Assembly (NCBI GenBank): GCA_023401595.1
Contig: JAEXDQ010000015.1
Coordinates: 1 to 64,000 of the forward strand
Reading direction: 5' to 3'
Origin: Spirochaetota bacterium
GTDB lineage: Bacteria > Spirochaetota > Spirochaetia > Sphaerochaetales > Sphaerochaetaceae
DNA: 64,000 bases
Positions 44,746 to 53,091 of the stretch are shown one piece after another. Both the position numbers and the translations under genes were made by a program. The notes under the pieces were generated by a model, which saw nothing but the letters and a program-made list of their open reading frames with translations, was not told the DNA's origin and made no database searches. Each line of letters starts with the position of its first letter. The first letter of the stretch is position 1.

Positions 44746-45726
44746 TCACGCTAGTGAGGGATGACTAACTACAGAAGTCCTTTCTATCAATTTGGCCGTG
44801 ATCCGGAACATTTCCTTGTTCATGTCGCCTTCGATATTGCCCACCAACGCCTGTGCGGCGAGATAGCCGCGCTCATAGTCGGGAATGTCTATCGTCGTGA
44901 TACCGTTGTATTCCGCGATGGCGTTGTTGTCGAAACCCGTCACCGAGATATCGCGTCCAACGACAAGCCCGTTCGCATTGAAGGTACGAATCGCACCCAG
45001 CGCCATGTTGTCGTTCGCGCACACAAGCACCTCCGGCCTTGATTCAGTCAGCAGGAGTATCTGGGCCGCGCGTATGCCGCTGTTCTCATGCCAGTCGCCG
45101 GCGATATAGCCGTCTCTGGTGAACCTGACGCCGTTGGCCGCCAAAGCGTCGGTAAACGCCTGATACCGTTCCTTGTTGTCCGCGGTATTCTCCACTCCGC
45201 CGAGGAAGGAGAAACGGGTGAACCCTTTCTTCGCCAAGGAATCCACCAAGGCGTACATCGGGTCATAATTATTTACCAGAATACTTTTTACATAGGGATT
45301 CACAAGAATCCTGTCCAACACGACGATAGGATAGTCGGAAGCCGCCTTCCGGTCGATGACCTCGCTGGGGAGTTTACCGTCGAGGGCGATGCACCCGCTG
45401 GTTATGGCAGGATGCATGTACTTCTCACACATCCTGCCGGTACAGATCAGCAGATCGTAGTCATGCGCGTCGGCATAGTCATGTATGCCATGGATGACCT
45501 CGAGATAAAAGGAACGGTCGAAATCGCTGAACGTGAACAGGATGGTCTTCGGCCGGCCGGTCTTGAGGTTCTTGCCGACGATGTTCGGATGATAATTATA
45601 GTCTTTGCAGATGGCGAGGACCCGCTCCTTGGTCGGCTGACCTACGTTTGCCCGCCCGTTGAGTACGTTTGACACCGTGGCGGGAGAGACTCCCGCCAGT
45701 CTGGCGATTTCCTTGACACCTATCAT
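44746..45726 (-). CDS. LacI-family regulator of the GH65 operon
   Basis: 326 aa. The N-terminal helix-turn-helix is VKEIARLAGVSPATVSNVLNG (4-24), with the hinge helix PNIVGKNLKTGR (about 47-58). The C-terminal periplasmic-binding-like sensor domain follows (residues 60-326; VTGFDNNAIAEY about 258-269). A disaccharide or glucose phosphate effector is likely. It is upstream of, and in the same direction as, the transporter operon but with its own 176-nt gap and promoter. Confidence 0.93.
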   Translation of the reverse strand: MIGVKEIARLAGVSPATVSNVLNGRANVGQPTKERVLAICKDYNYHPNIVGKNLKTGRPKTILFTFSDFDRSFYLEVIHGIHDYADAHDYDLLICTGRMCEKYMHPAITSGCIALDGKLPSEVIDRKAASDYPIVVLDRILVNPYVKSILVNNYDPMYALVDSLAKKGFTRFSFLGGVENTADNKERYQAFTDALAANGVRFTRDGYIAGDWHENSGIRAAQILLLTESRPEVLVCANDNMALGAIRTFNANGLVVGRDISVTGFDNNAIAEYNGITTIDIPDYERGYLAAQALVGNIEGDMNKEMFRITAKLIERTSVVSHPSLA

Positions 45727-45758
45727 TCCTCTAGTATGATGCTTTTTATGTATTTTAC

Positions 45759-45772
45759 AAGTAAATTTACTT
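45759..45772. promoter_or_regulatory. 14-bp perfect palindrome upstream of the LacI gene
   Basis: AAGTAAATTTACTT reads the same on both strands, 33 nt before the LacI start codon. It is a candidate autoregulatory site, although it lacks the central CG. The rest of the gap to 45970 shows no gene. Confidence 0.5.
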
Positions 45773-45970
45773 AGTTTTTACCTATAAAACAGCTTCCTTC
45801 GTTCCATATGTATTCCCTGAAAAGCATCGCCCCGGCCGATCACCCGCTACGCTTCCAGTATAACGGCAGGAGAAAAGGACATATCAAGGAACAAGAACAA
45901 GGACAAGCCCTGCCTCTGACGTCCGCATCCAAACGGCCCGGACAGAGGAAAGTGATGTACCGACTGGAGC

Positions 45971-46555
45971 CTAGAAGAGCAGATTCCCCACCAACGTCGC
46001 CACTTCCTTGAGCAAGCGGGCGTCGACGTCCGTGAAACGGCCCACCGTGGGACTGTCCAGATCGACGACACCTACTACGGACCGGGACGTCTCGCCGACG
46101 CCAATATTCGGCTGAATCCCACCCCGGAATATCGGTACGACCAGTTCACTCCGGGAAACGCTGTCGCACGCTATATGGCCGGGAAAGTCCTGGACGTCGG
46201 ACACTAGCTGAGTCTCGCCGGTGGCGGCGGCGGTTCCGCACACCCCTTTTCCGAACGGAATGGAAGTACAGGCCGGCAAGCCCTGGAAAGGGCCGAGCTG
46301 AAGCAGCGTCCCCATCGGGGACATCCGGTCCAGGTCGTCAGCCCGGCGGATCACAGGAACCTCAAAGTTCGTCACGTAGAAGCCCGCCCAGCTGATGTCG
46401 GGCAGGTACCACCAGAGCAAAGCGGCGGTATTGGCGAGCCCGGAGTAGAGCGAAGCGATGGAATGGGAAGCGGGCCCCAGCAAGGCCGACAACGCTTGAA
46501 GAAAAGCCCGGTCATCGGACTCACGGTCGCCACTACGAAGAAACGGTTCAAACAT
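45971..46555 (-). CDS. msrC: Free methionine-(R)-sulfoxide reductase (GAF domain, MsrC-type)
   Basis: 194 aa cytoplasmic GAF-fold enzyme that reduces free Met-R-sulfoxide with thioredoxin. Signature blocks: ISWAGFYV (54-61), LGPFQGLPACTSIPFGKGVCGTAA (87-110), FPGHIACDSVSRSELVVPIF (124-143), VDLDSP (164-169). The three family cysteines are present (Cys96, Cys106, Cys130). Two loops are longer than in E. coli MsrC (about 18 extra residues after FYV, about 13 before VVGVVDLD). AGGAGGTTCGT precedes ATG 46555. Single gene after the hydrogenase block. Confidence 0.9.
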   Translation of the reverse strand: MFEPFLRSGDRESDDRAFLQALSALLGPASHSIASLYSGLANTAALLWWYLPDISWAGFYVTNFEVPVIRRADDLDRMSPMGTLLQLGPFQGLPACTSIPFGKGVCGTAAATGETQLVSDVQDFPGHIACDSVSRSELVVPIFRGGIQPNIGVGETSRSVVGVVDLDSPTVGRFTDVDARLLKEVATLVGNLLF

Positions 46556-46642
46556 ACGAACCTCCTGCGCCCGCCGTCCACATCTCCCGCGGCGGCAAGG
46601 CCCTGCATCGACACGAACCGGCCGAAATCACTAGGACGACAT

Positions 46643-46671
46643 CTCCAGCAGGCCACGCCGGCCCGCTGGAG
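46643..46671. terminator. Strong hairpin after the [FeFe]-hydrogenase gene
   Basis: CTCCAGC (46643-46649) and GCTGGAG (46665-46671) enclose GGCC/GGCC (46651-46654 with 46660-46663), giving an 11-bp stem with single-base bulges. It lies 26 nt beyond the hydrogenase stop on the minus strand. No U-run follows, so it may be a transcript-end or stabilising structure. Confidence 0.45.
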
Positions 46672-46696
46672 AAAGCAGATATCAATAAGCGACAGC

Positions 46697-48190
46697 TTAC
46701 TTCACCAACGGCTTGGAGCCGCCGGGGACGCCCGGTTTCGCTCCGGGAATTCCAGGTTTCGCTCCGGGGACGCCATTTCCACCCCGAAGCTTCATAGCCA
46801 ACGCAGGCTTGACGATCGTACCGGGACCTGCGATACAGCCGCCTTCACAGCACATGACCTCGACCAGGTCGGCGTCAGGGGCGCGGCGTTCCCAAGTCTT
46901 CATAAGCCGCACGGACTTCTTGTCCAGCCCATTGATCGGAAGCGTACGGACATCGTCGCCGACGACGCGGTGCAGGACGCAACCGGCCACGCCGGAACTG
47001 CAGGCGAACTCACGGCAATCGGAGAACGACGCGGTATCCCCCAGATCTGCGGCATCCAGCTCACGGACATCGATATCCTTCGCTATGAACAGAGCGGCCA
47101 GCTCGCTGAAATTGATCACGCCATCGACTTCAGGGGTACGGGCCGCCTCGACACGTTTGGCAAGACAGGGACCGATAAACACCCGTTTGCTCGACGGATC
47201 GCGCTCCTTGCAAAGCTGGGCGGTATAGGCCATCGGAGTGAGCGCCGTCGAATGCCGGTCCTTGAGGAACGACAGATGCTTGTTGATCAACTCCATATAT
47301 GCGGGACAGCAGCTCGTGGTCATATAGCCCTCGCCCTTCGCTTTTTTCTCCACCACTTCCTTCGCTTCATGGATGGAAGTGACCTCGGCGCCTTCGGCGA
47401 CCTCGACCACGCTGGAGAAACCAAGCTTGAGCAACGCAGCCTTTATCTGAGCGAGGGAGCCGGGAAACTGTCCCTCGATAGCGGGGGCGATCATGGCGAC
47501 GACCTTCTCGTTGTTCTTCAACATCTTCGCGACCGGCATCAGGCCGCTGCGTTCGACGATGGCTCCGAACGGACAGGAACGGGCGCATTTGCCGCAGCTG
47601 ATACAGAGCTTGTGGTCGATCTCGACGAACCCCTGCTCGTTCTTCTTGACCGCTCCGACGGGACAGGCGTCCTCGCAGGGAACGGGGATATGCACGACGG
47701 CGTGGAACGGACAGACCTCCATGCATTTGCCGCAACGGATACAGCGATCCTCCTGGATATGAGCCTGGCCGTTGATGAACACGATGGCGTCCTTCGGACA
47801 GTTGGCCAGACAAGGACGTGCGAAACAACCGCGGCAAGCATCAGAAATCCTGTATTGGTCCTGAGGACAACCGGAACAGGCTGTACTGATCGTAGTCAGC
47901 ACGGGAACCGGTGGGGGATCCTCGGCGAGAATTTCCTTCACATAGTCGGCAAGCGGCTTCATTTCATCGTCGAACCGTTCTATGTCGATACCCAGCAACG
48001 CCATGATCCTGTAACGGACCATGGCCCGTTCCTTATAGATGCAGCAACGGTTGGGGACACGGTCCTTCGGAATGATCTGGAACGGTAGCTTGTCGGCATC
48101 GACGTCAAGCTTGTCCGCGAAGAACAGCTTGAGTACTTCGGTGTCGATACGCCGTTTCATCAGCGTATACTGGTTGTTCAGTTCAAGCAT
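46697..48190 (-). CDS. [FeFe]-hydrogenase, ferredoxin-type (probable group B)
   Basis: 497 aa cytoplasmic enzyme for H2 evolution or uptake. Residues 120-206 carry several 4Fe-4S motifs (CRGC-x(4)-C-x(3)-CP, CIRCGKCMEVCP, CISCGKCARSCP) plus an extra CEDACP. H-cluster motifs: L1 TTSCCPAY (Cys294, Cys295), L2 GPCLAKR (Cys342), L3 MCCEGGC (Cys448, Cys452). All ligands and the proton-transfer Cys are present, so it should be active. Motifs differ from group A (TSCCPGW, MPCxxK, MACxGGC) and fit group B. The C-terminal tail (about 470-497) is a Gly-Pro repeat. The start overlaps the small 2Fe-2S gene by 8 nt. No flavin subunit is present. Confidence 0.88.
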   Translation of the reverse strand: MLELNNQYTLMKRRIDTEVLKLFFADKLDVDADKLPFQIIPKDRVPNRCCIYKERAMVRYRIMALLGIDIERFDDEMKPLADYVKEILAEDPPPVPVLTTISTACSGCPQDQYRISDACRGCFARPCLANCPKDAIVFINGQAHIQEDRCIRCGKCMEVCPFHAVVHIPVPCEDACPVGAVKKNEQGFVEIDHKLCISCGKCARSCPFGAIVERSGLMPVAKMLKNNEKVVAMIAPAIEGQFPGSLAQIKAALLKLGFSSVVEVAEGAEVTSIHEAKEVVEKKAKGEGYMTTSCCPAYMELINKHLSFLKDRHSTALTPMAYTAQLCKERDPSSKRVFIGPCLAKRVEAARTPEVDGVINFSELAALFIAKDIDVRELDAADLGDTASFSDCREFACSSGVAGCVLHRVVGDDVRTLPINGLDKKSVRLMKTWERRAPDADLVEVMCCEGGCIAGPGTIVKPALAMKLRGGNGVPGAKPGIPGAKPGVPGGSKPLVK

Positions 48191-48461
48191 TCACAGCCTC
48201 CTCGAGGAGCTTGCAGAACCGATCCTGATTCACACTGCCGTAGACCTTGCCGTTGACGGTGATGAAAGGCGGCTTTGAATCGATTCCTGCGTCCGCTTCG
48301 ACTTTCTTGCAGACGTCCAGACAGGAACTACCTTCGATCTCGCATCCGGCGAGTACTTCGGGATCAAGAAAATCATTGTAGAGGAGCAGATCGGCGCCCC
48401 CCTGGACAAAGCATGCGGTTCCGACGCAGATCTTTACTTCGACTTTCTTCTTCTTGTTCAT
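48183..48461 (-). CDS. Thioredoxin-fold 2Fe-2S ferredoxin
   Basis: 92 aa, similar to the NuoE/HydC 2Fe-2S domain and to shethna-like ferredoxins. Four Cys sit as C-x(4)-C (CVGTAC, about residues 12-17) and C-x(3)-C (CLDVC, about 47-51), the thioredoxin-like 2Fe-2S pattern. AAGGAG precedes ATG 48461; the longer frame to 48662 runs through non-coding-looking GC-rich sequence. It probably carries electrons for the hydrogenase whose start overlaps its stop. The 212-nt gap to the SpoIIE gene shows no gene. Confidence 0.85.
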   Translation of the reverse strand: MNKKKKVEVKICVGTACFVQGGADLLLYNDFLDPEVLAGCEIEGSSCLDVCKKVEADAGIDSKPPFITVNGKVYGSVNQDRFCKLLEEAVNA

Positions 48462-48673
48462 TGTATTCTCCTTCTCCTCGTATATCCTTGCCCGGCGAAA
48501 CCAGCATATCCTCCCGGACATATCGCCATCGCAACATTCCACTATTCCTCCGCCCGGCGGCCGCTTTGGCGAACGCACCGGGGACCGGGACTTTCCGCCC
48601 GCCCTCGCCCCTTTGGGACGTCGGGACGTCGGCTTCCGAGCCGAAAAGACCCGTAGGCCCATCCCCCTGAAAC

Positions 48674-49867
48674 CTACAGATATTCCTGTGAGGTCTCCTT
48701 GAGATAGTTCTGCTCCAGTGCGTTCCGCAGCCGCCCGATAATCGTCCTCCGGATTCCGATCTCCACGGGGATGTTCGGATCCTGATGCGCTTCGTTGATC
48801 TTGGTCCCGACTATGAAATGAACCTGATCGCTATCCAGCAGGATATCGACGAACCGTTTTACGGCGTCGTCGGGAAGCTCCGTAGTGGGAATCTTCTTCT
48901 CCAGCACCGTGGCGACCTTGCTCAACGTCAACATCCCCTCCGTCACCAAATCGACGCCTTCCATCGTAGAACAGGGAGGTACGTCGGGAGACCAGGAATG
49001 CATATCGACCTTGACCTTCTTGCCGAACAGCCGGGAAACGATCTGGGCGGTGGTGCCGCCGGAAACTATCTTCTTCCCCTCGAAGTCCCGGAGCTTCTGC
49101 CCCAGGATTTCATCGGCTTCCTTTGTAAACGGAGGGCCTGTGACGATCACCGTCCTCCTCGGTTTGCGCACATAGACGACCACACAGGTGATATCGTCGC
49201 GGGAAGCCAGGCCATCCAATGCATAGGCCTTGCGGACGATCGCTTTGGAAAGCTCCCTGGAAGAGATGTCGGGATTCGCCGTTATCTGTTCCTGGATAAA
49301 CTTCCGGGCCCCGACCAAGCGCCAACCCAACGGCAGGCTCTTGCCCAGCCCGGCCTGCGTGACCCCGTCGGTGAACATGATCAGACGGTCGCCCACGGAC
49401 AGACGGAACTGAGACTGGGACAGAAGCTCCTTCTTGAAGGCCCCCTCCCGCTGCAGATCGATCTGATGCCGCTCCCACTCGATCGGCTCCGAACCGACGA
49501 AGTGCAGGGACGGAGGATTGTCGTACTCGGCCAGCTGAACCTCGATGTCGTCCCGAGTCGGAAAACGGATGTCCGCGATGGTGAAGGTCGAATAACTGAT
49601 CTTCCGCTCCTTGCAGACCGGCAACGTATTCATGATGATCTTCGCCGAATGGGTCAGGTTGATGGGACTGAAGCTCAGCTTGTGAGCCATATGGGCGGTC
49701 AGACTCGCAAGGACGTTCGCCTTGACCCCACTGCCCAGACCGTCGCTGAGCGTACAGACGATCTGGTTGTTGTCCGGGTTCCTCGAAAGAAGGAACACGT
49801 CCCCACCGATCTTCTGCCCATGCTTGTATATCTGTGAATAGTCCACATCGATGAATATATCGTTCAT
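48674..49867 (-). CDS. SpoIIE-type PP2C serine phosphatase
   Basis: 397 aa. The N-terminal 240 residues are a SpoIIE/PP2C domain: CTLSDGLGSGVKAN (about 38-51; metal Asp), MFTDGVTQAG (about 163-172) and SRDDITCVVVYV (about 220-231). The C-terminal 150 residues (TVIVTGPPFTKEADEILGQ onward) form a second domain I cannot name. No membrane segment. It starts within the hydS stop codon (ATGA), so the two are made together; the pair is known in other anaerobes with sensory hydrogenases and suggests that redox or H2 sensing feeds a phosphorylation switch. Its target is unknown. Confidence 0.85.
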   Translation of the reverse strand: MNDIFIDVDYSQIYKHGQKIGGDVFLLSRNPDNNQIVCTLSDGLGSGVKANVLASLTAHMAHKLSFSPINLTHSAKIIMNTLPVCKERKISYSTFTIADIRFPTRDDIEVQLAEYDNPPSLHFVGSEPIEWERHQIDLQREGAFKKELLSQSQFRLSVGDRLIMFTDGVTQAGLGKSLPLGWRLVGARKFIQEQITANPDISSRELSKAIVRKAYALDGLASRDDITCVVVYVRKPRRTVIVTGPPFTKEADEILGQKLRDFEGKKIVSGGTTAQIVSRLFGKKVKVDMHSWSPDVPPCSTMEGVDLVTEGMLTLSKVATVLEKKIPTTELPDDAVKRFVDILLDSDQVHFIVGTKINEAHQDPNIPVEIGIRRTIIGRLRNALEQNYLKETSQEYL

Positions 49868-51750
49868 GACAGATCCTGTTGGTCATCCAGCATGAAGCCG
49901 TCCTCTTCCGCGTCGGTACCGGGAACCTTGAAGGCGTCGATCAGCGAATTGAGCATGATCTCCGTCTCCGCCGCGTTCTCACCAAGCAACGAAGCGATCT
50001 GCTGGACCGTCTCCAGACTCTTCTGAATAACATCCTCGGCCTTCTTGACCACCGTCTCACGGCGTACCGTCGGCGAGGTGATATCTTCGAAAATCGCCCC
50101 GACCAGCCGCTGTTTCTCAACGATGAAAAATGTGACGCGAAGGAACTTATCCTGATAGTGCAACCGGTACTGCCCCGGCTTGGAGGAGTAGAACTGATCG
50201 CGGAACTTGTCATAGAACGGCACGAACCGTTCCAGCGGCAAGCCGCTGATCAGGTCGAGTATCTCGCTTTCAATGCTGTAGTCGATATCTCCGAACAGAT
50301 GGAGGAACCCGGTGTTGCAATCGACGATCTTCAGGTCCTCGTCAACCATGACGACACCCATCGGAATCGTCCGCAACAGCACATCGACCTTGCTTTGGGC
50401 CTCCTTGCGCATCTTGGTGACGCACATCTCGGGTTCAGCCATCCCTTCCAGATAAGCGATAGCCATGTCGCGGCAGGTATTGTAGCCGCAGCCGCCGCAA
50501 TTCAGCTCATCAGCCTTGGTCACCTTGCCGAGGTCCTTCAGGGCCTGCTGGATCTGATCTTCCGTAAACTGGGCCTTGTGCCCGGCGGGGACGAAGCTCG
50601 ACGGCGGATATTCGCTACGGCGGTCGCTACGGACCAGCATGCCGTACCCTTTCTCCAACAACTTCTCAAGAAAGTCCGCGGGAGGTACGAACAGCTTCTC
50701 GGCTTCTCCGGTAATCCGTTCCTTCGTATACCGGGTGGACAGGGATTTCTTCGTAGCGGGCGATCTTCCCTTCGACGCTCCAGGACCGTTCACACAACCG
50801 CCTTCACAGTTCAGCAGCTCCAGGAAATCGTTGTAGACGCCTCGGTCATGGACGCCTCGGTCATGGTCGGACAATGACTCCGAATCCTTTCCCGGCAACT
50901 CGTTCAGGACGCCTATGACCTGGTCCACGCCGCTGATCGCGACGGCCTTGTCCTGGAACGCGTCATGCCCCCAGACCAAAGAAGCTATCATACCGCCCTC
51001 GACCGGATACAACGTGGTCTCCCCCGCGGGCGCGGGGACGAAAGCAGGAACCTGCACCGTGTGCCGCCCGATACCCTCGTCAAGCTCATCAAGAGAAAGG
51101 CTTTCACGATCGAACCACTGGCGCAGCTCTTCGAACGTCAGGGCGAAATCGGGGAAACCGGGCGTCGTATCCGCCTCGACCTTCTTCGCTATGCAAGGAC
51201 CGATGAACACGATGCCGATATCGTCGCCATAGATCTCGCGCAGATATGCGCTGTGGCATTGCAACGGAGAAGGAACCGGCGACAGATTGCCTACAAGCTG
51301 AGGATAGTATTTGTGGACAAGCTCAACCACGGAGGGACAGGCGGTCGATATCCACGAGCAGACGCCGCCGTTGCGGCTGGCGTCGAGATCCACGCAGGCG
51401 GAGACCAATGCGGCGCCGATCGCCGTTTCGGAAATACCGGTGAAGCCGAGCCGCATCAAAGCGGCCAGCACGGCGTCGCTCCGCCCTGCGAATTCCGCGG
51501 CATAGGAGGGAGCGATCGAACAGTACACCTTCTTGCCGCTGCGAAGGAACATCTGTACACGGGCGATATCATCACGGACCTTTTTGGCATGGTTCGGACA
51601 AACATCGACGCAATGACCGCAAAAAACACAACGGTCCTTGATGACGACGGCGCTGCCGTCCTTCACCTGAATCGCCTTGACCGGACAGGACCGGACGCAT
51701 TTATAACAATCCCGACATTGTGTCAGCTCAGTATAAATCGGATAGACCAT
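49864..51750 (-). CDS. hydS: HydS-like sensory [FeFe]-hydrogenase with PAS domain (group C)
   Basis: 628 aa. N-terminal 2x4Fe-4S ferredoxin (CRDCYKCVRSCP 12-23; CVFCGHCVDVCP 41-52), then an H-cluster domain with TACPS (Cys138), GPCIAKK (Cys186) and NCEGGC (Cys315, Cys319). The proton-transfer Cys of TSCCP is Ala here, a known feature of sensory group C enzymes, which have low activity. A 4Fe-4S domain (CGGCGYNTC about 395-403, distal Cys about 420) and a PAS domain (about 440-540) follow. Likely an H2 or redox sensor that signals through the coupled phosphatase. AGGAGG precedes ATG 51750. A 15-bp tandem duplication gives HDRGVHDRGV (about 296-305). Confidence 0.9.
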   Translation of the reverse strand: MVYPIYTELTQCRDCYKCVRSCPVKAIQVKDGSAVVIKDRCVFCGHCVDVCPNHAKKVRDDIARVQMFLRSGKKVYCSIAPSYAAEFAGRSDAVLAALMRLGFTGISETAIGAALVSACVDLDASRNGGVCSWISTACPSVVELVHKYYPQLVGNLSPVPSPLQCHSAYLREIYGDDIGIVFIGPCIAKKVEADTTPGFPDFALTFEELRQWFDRESLSLDELDEGIGRHTVQVPAFVPAPAGETTLYPVEGGMIASLVWGHDAFQDKAVAISGVDQVIGVLNELPGKDSESLSDHDRGVHDRGVYNDFLELLNCEGGCVNGPGASKGRSPATKKSLSTRYTKERITGEAEKLFVPPADFLEKLLEKGYGMLVRSDRRSEYPPSSFVPAGHKAQFTEDQIQQALKDLGKVTKADELNCGGCGYNTCRDMAIAYLEGMAEPEMCVTKMRKEAQSKVDVLLRTIPMGVVMVDEDLKIVDCNTGFLHLFGDIDYSIESEILDLISGLPLERFVPFYDKFRDQFYSSKPGQYRLHYQDKFLRVTFFIVEKQRLVGAIFEDITSPTVRRETVVKKAEDVIQKSLETVQQIASLLGENAAETEIMLNSLIDAFKVPGTDAEEDGFMLDDQQDLS

Positions 51751-51809
51751 ACAACCTCCTGGATGGATCCATAGACTCCCCGCCAAGCATGGAGCAAGAA
51801 TGCGGAATC

Positions 51810-52067
51810 TTACGACGCGGACGCCTTGTTCAGCGCCTCGACCAACAGGTCGACTACGCAGTCAGGATCGACACCGGAATAGGAAACATCACCGACTTTG
51901 ATATTCGGACCTTTGGAGCAAGCGCCAAGGCAAAGATGTCCGATCAACTCGACACGGTCTTCCAGATTGTTTTCAGAAATATAGCTTTCCAGATTGGTAA
52001 GGGCCAAGGAATTCCCTCTGGCGAAACAGGAACTGCCCATGCAAAGCTCTACCGTCACTTTCTCCAT
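51810..52067 (-). CDS. Thioredoxin-fold 2Fe-2S ferredoxin, first gene of the hydrogenase operon
   Basis: 85 aa with C-x(4)-C (CMGSSC, about 8-13) and C-x(3)-C (CLGAC, about 46-50), the NuoE/HydC type 2Fe-2S pattern. AGGAG lies 10 nt before ATG 52067; the longer frame starts at a GTG and is not preferred. It is 59 nt before hydS. Together with the second small ferredoxin it may pass electrons to or from the hydrogenase modules. No NuoF-like flavoprotein follows, so it is not part of a standard trimeric HydABC. Confidence 0.85.
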   Translation of the reverse strand: MEKVTVELCMGSSCFARGNSLALTNLESYISENNLEDRVELIGHLCLGACSKGPNIKVGDVSYSGVDPDCVVDLLVEALNKASAS

Positions 52068-52132
52068 TGCAAACACACTCCTCACATGTCATGACCCACC
52101 ATACGCACATGGAAGGCGCGACACACACAACA

Positions 52133-52190
52133 AGGATACATCACAACAACAGAAAAGTCAACAAAAGATATCAATTGAAACAAATTAACG
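52133..52190 (-). promoter_or_regulatory. Promoter of the hydS operon with a possible Rex site
   Basis: On the minus strand, TTGACT (52161-52156) and TATCCT (52138-52133) are 17 nt apart. Just upstream, TTGAAACAAATTAACG (52175-52190, plus strand) partly resembles the Rex operator form TTGTTAA-N4-TTAACAA. The operator match is weak. The gap 52068-52374 holds no gene. Confidence 0.5.
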
Positions 52191-52295
52191 CTATATATTC
52201 CAATTTTTTAGACATTATTTCGCTATAAATGCAATTATATGTGATTATTGTAACTTTAAATTCATATTGATATAAATAAGTGACGGAACACATGT

Positions 52296-52340
52296 GAAAA
52301 ACAAAGCCATCACCCGACGTTTCCATCAAGCAATGGCTTT
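52296..52340 (-). terminator. Intrinsic terminator of rex
   Basis: On the minus strand AAAGCCAT (52340-52333) pairs with ATGGCTTT (52310-52303), followed by GTTTTTC. The stem is 8 bp with a 22-nt loop. It lies 35 nt past the rex stop codon and separates rex from the hydrogenase operon. Confidence 0.75.
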
Positions 52341-52374
52341 ATCCACGGAACATACTTCTACGCCCATAGCGTTT

Positions 52375-53091
52375 TCACACCTGCCCTGGATCCTCTTCCG
52401 CATCGAAAGCGTCGGGAGCCTCCCCCGCCATCATCCGCCGCAGCTTCGCCGACAGCACCGCGAAGCTCGTAGCGAGATCGGTCCTTTGCAGCACGACCCC
52501 TGAAGGAATCTTCAGATCCTTCGGAGCGAAATTCCAGATAGCCCTGATGCCGCATTTGATCAGCAGATCGGCCACGGCCTGCGCCTGATTGGCGGGTACG
52601 GCGATCGCGGCGATATTGATCCTGTTCTCTTTGATGAACATCTGGAGCTTTTCCAACGGCAGTATATCCACGTCGCCCAGCTTCCGGCCGCATTTTTCAG
52701 GATCCCGGTCGAACATGGCCACGATCCGCAAGCCATAGGATTCAAATCCCTCGTACCTCGCCAAAGCGGAACCGAGATGGCCTGCGCCAACGACCAACGC
52801 GTCGGTTGAATTGTCCCAGCCAAGACAATGGGTGATGGCCCTGATCAACAGAGGGATTTCAAAACCGACTTTGGGACGCCCCTCGACCCCGGTACATGAC
52901 ATGTCCTTGCGGACCTGGATCGGTTTCAGCCCCAGCTCTTCGGCCAGCTTCGTAGCCGAGACCCATTCATGTCCCGCCTCTTCATATTGTCTGAGAATCC
53001 TCAGGTACGATGGAAACCGTTTGATCGTCGGTATCGATATGGACGACCGAAGCTCAACTTCTCTTTTCTTTGTCTCATCCATGTTGCTCAT
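52375..53091 (-). CDS. rex: Rex redox-sensing transcriptional repressor
   Basis: 238 aa. Rex senses the NADH/NAD ratio and represses fermentation and hydrogenase genes. N-terminal winged helix (residues 20-75; SIPTIKRFPSYLRILRQYEEAG, VSATKLAEELGLKPIQVRKDMS), Rossmann domain with VVGAGHLGSALARY (100-113; GxGxxG). The acidic residue after the second strand is in MFDRDPEKCG. GAGGAG lies 10 nt before ATG 53091, inside the end of ispH (17-nt overlap). The hydrogenase operon begins right downstream, a probable target. Confidence 0.93.
   Translation of the reverse strand: MSNMDETKKREVELRSSISIPTIKRFPSYLRILRQYEEAGHEWVSATKLAEELGLKPIQVRKDMSCTGVEGRPKVGFEIPLLIRAITHCLGWDNSTDALVVGAGHLGSALARYEGFESYGLRIVAMFDRDPEKCGRKLGDVDILPLEKLQMFIKENRINIAAIAVPANQAQAVADLLIKCGIRAIWNFAPKDLKIPSGVVLQRTDLATSFAVLSAKLRRMMAGEAPDAFDAEEDPGQV

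Noticed and set aside
45780..46011. A 67-codon plus-strand frame between the lacI and msrC genes
   Set aside because: Runs into the antisense of msrC and has no ribosome-binding site.
46463..48088. A 541-residue plus-strand frame opposite the hydrogenase gene
   Set aside because: Antisense shadow of a GC-rich gene; no family motifs.
46697..52067. A bifurcating trimeric HydABC hydrogenase
   Set aside because: No NuoF-like flavin subunit is encoded; the two hydrogenase-like proteins and the two small 2Fe-2S proteins fit a sensory/ferredoxin arrangement better.
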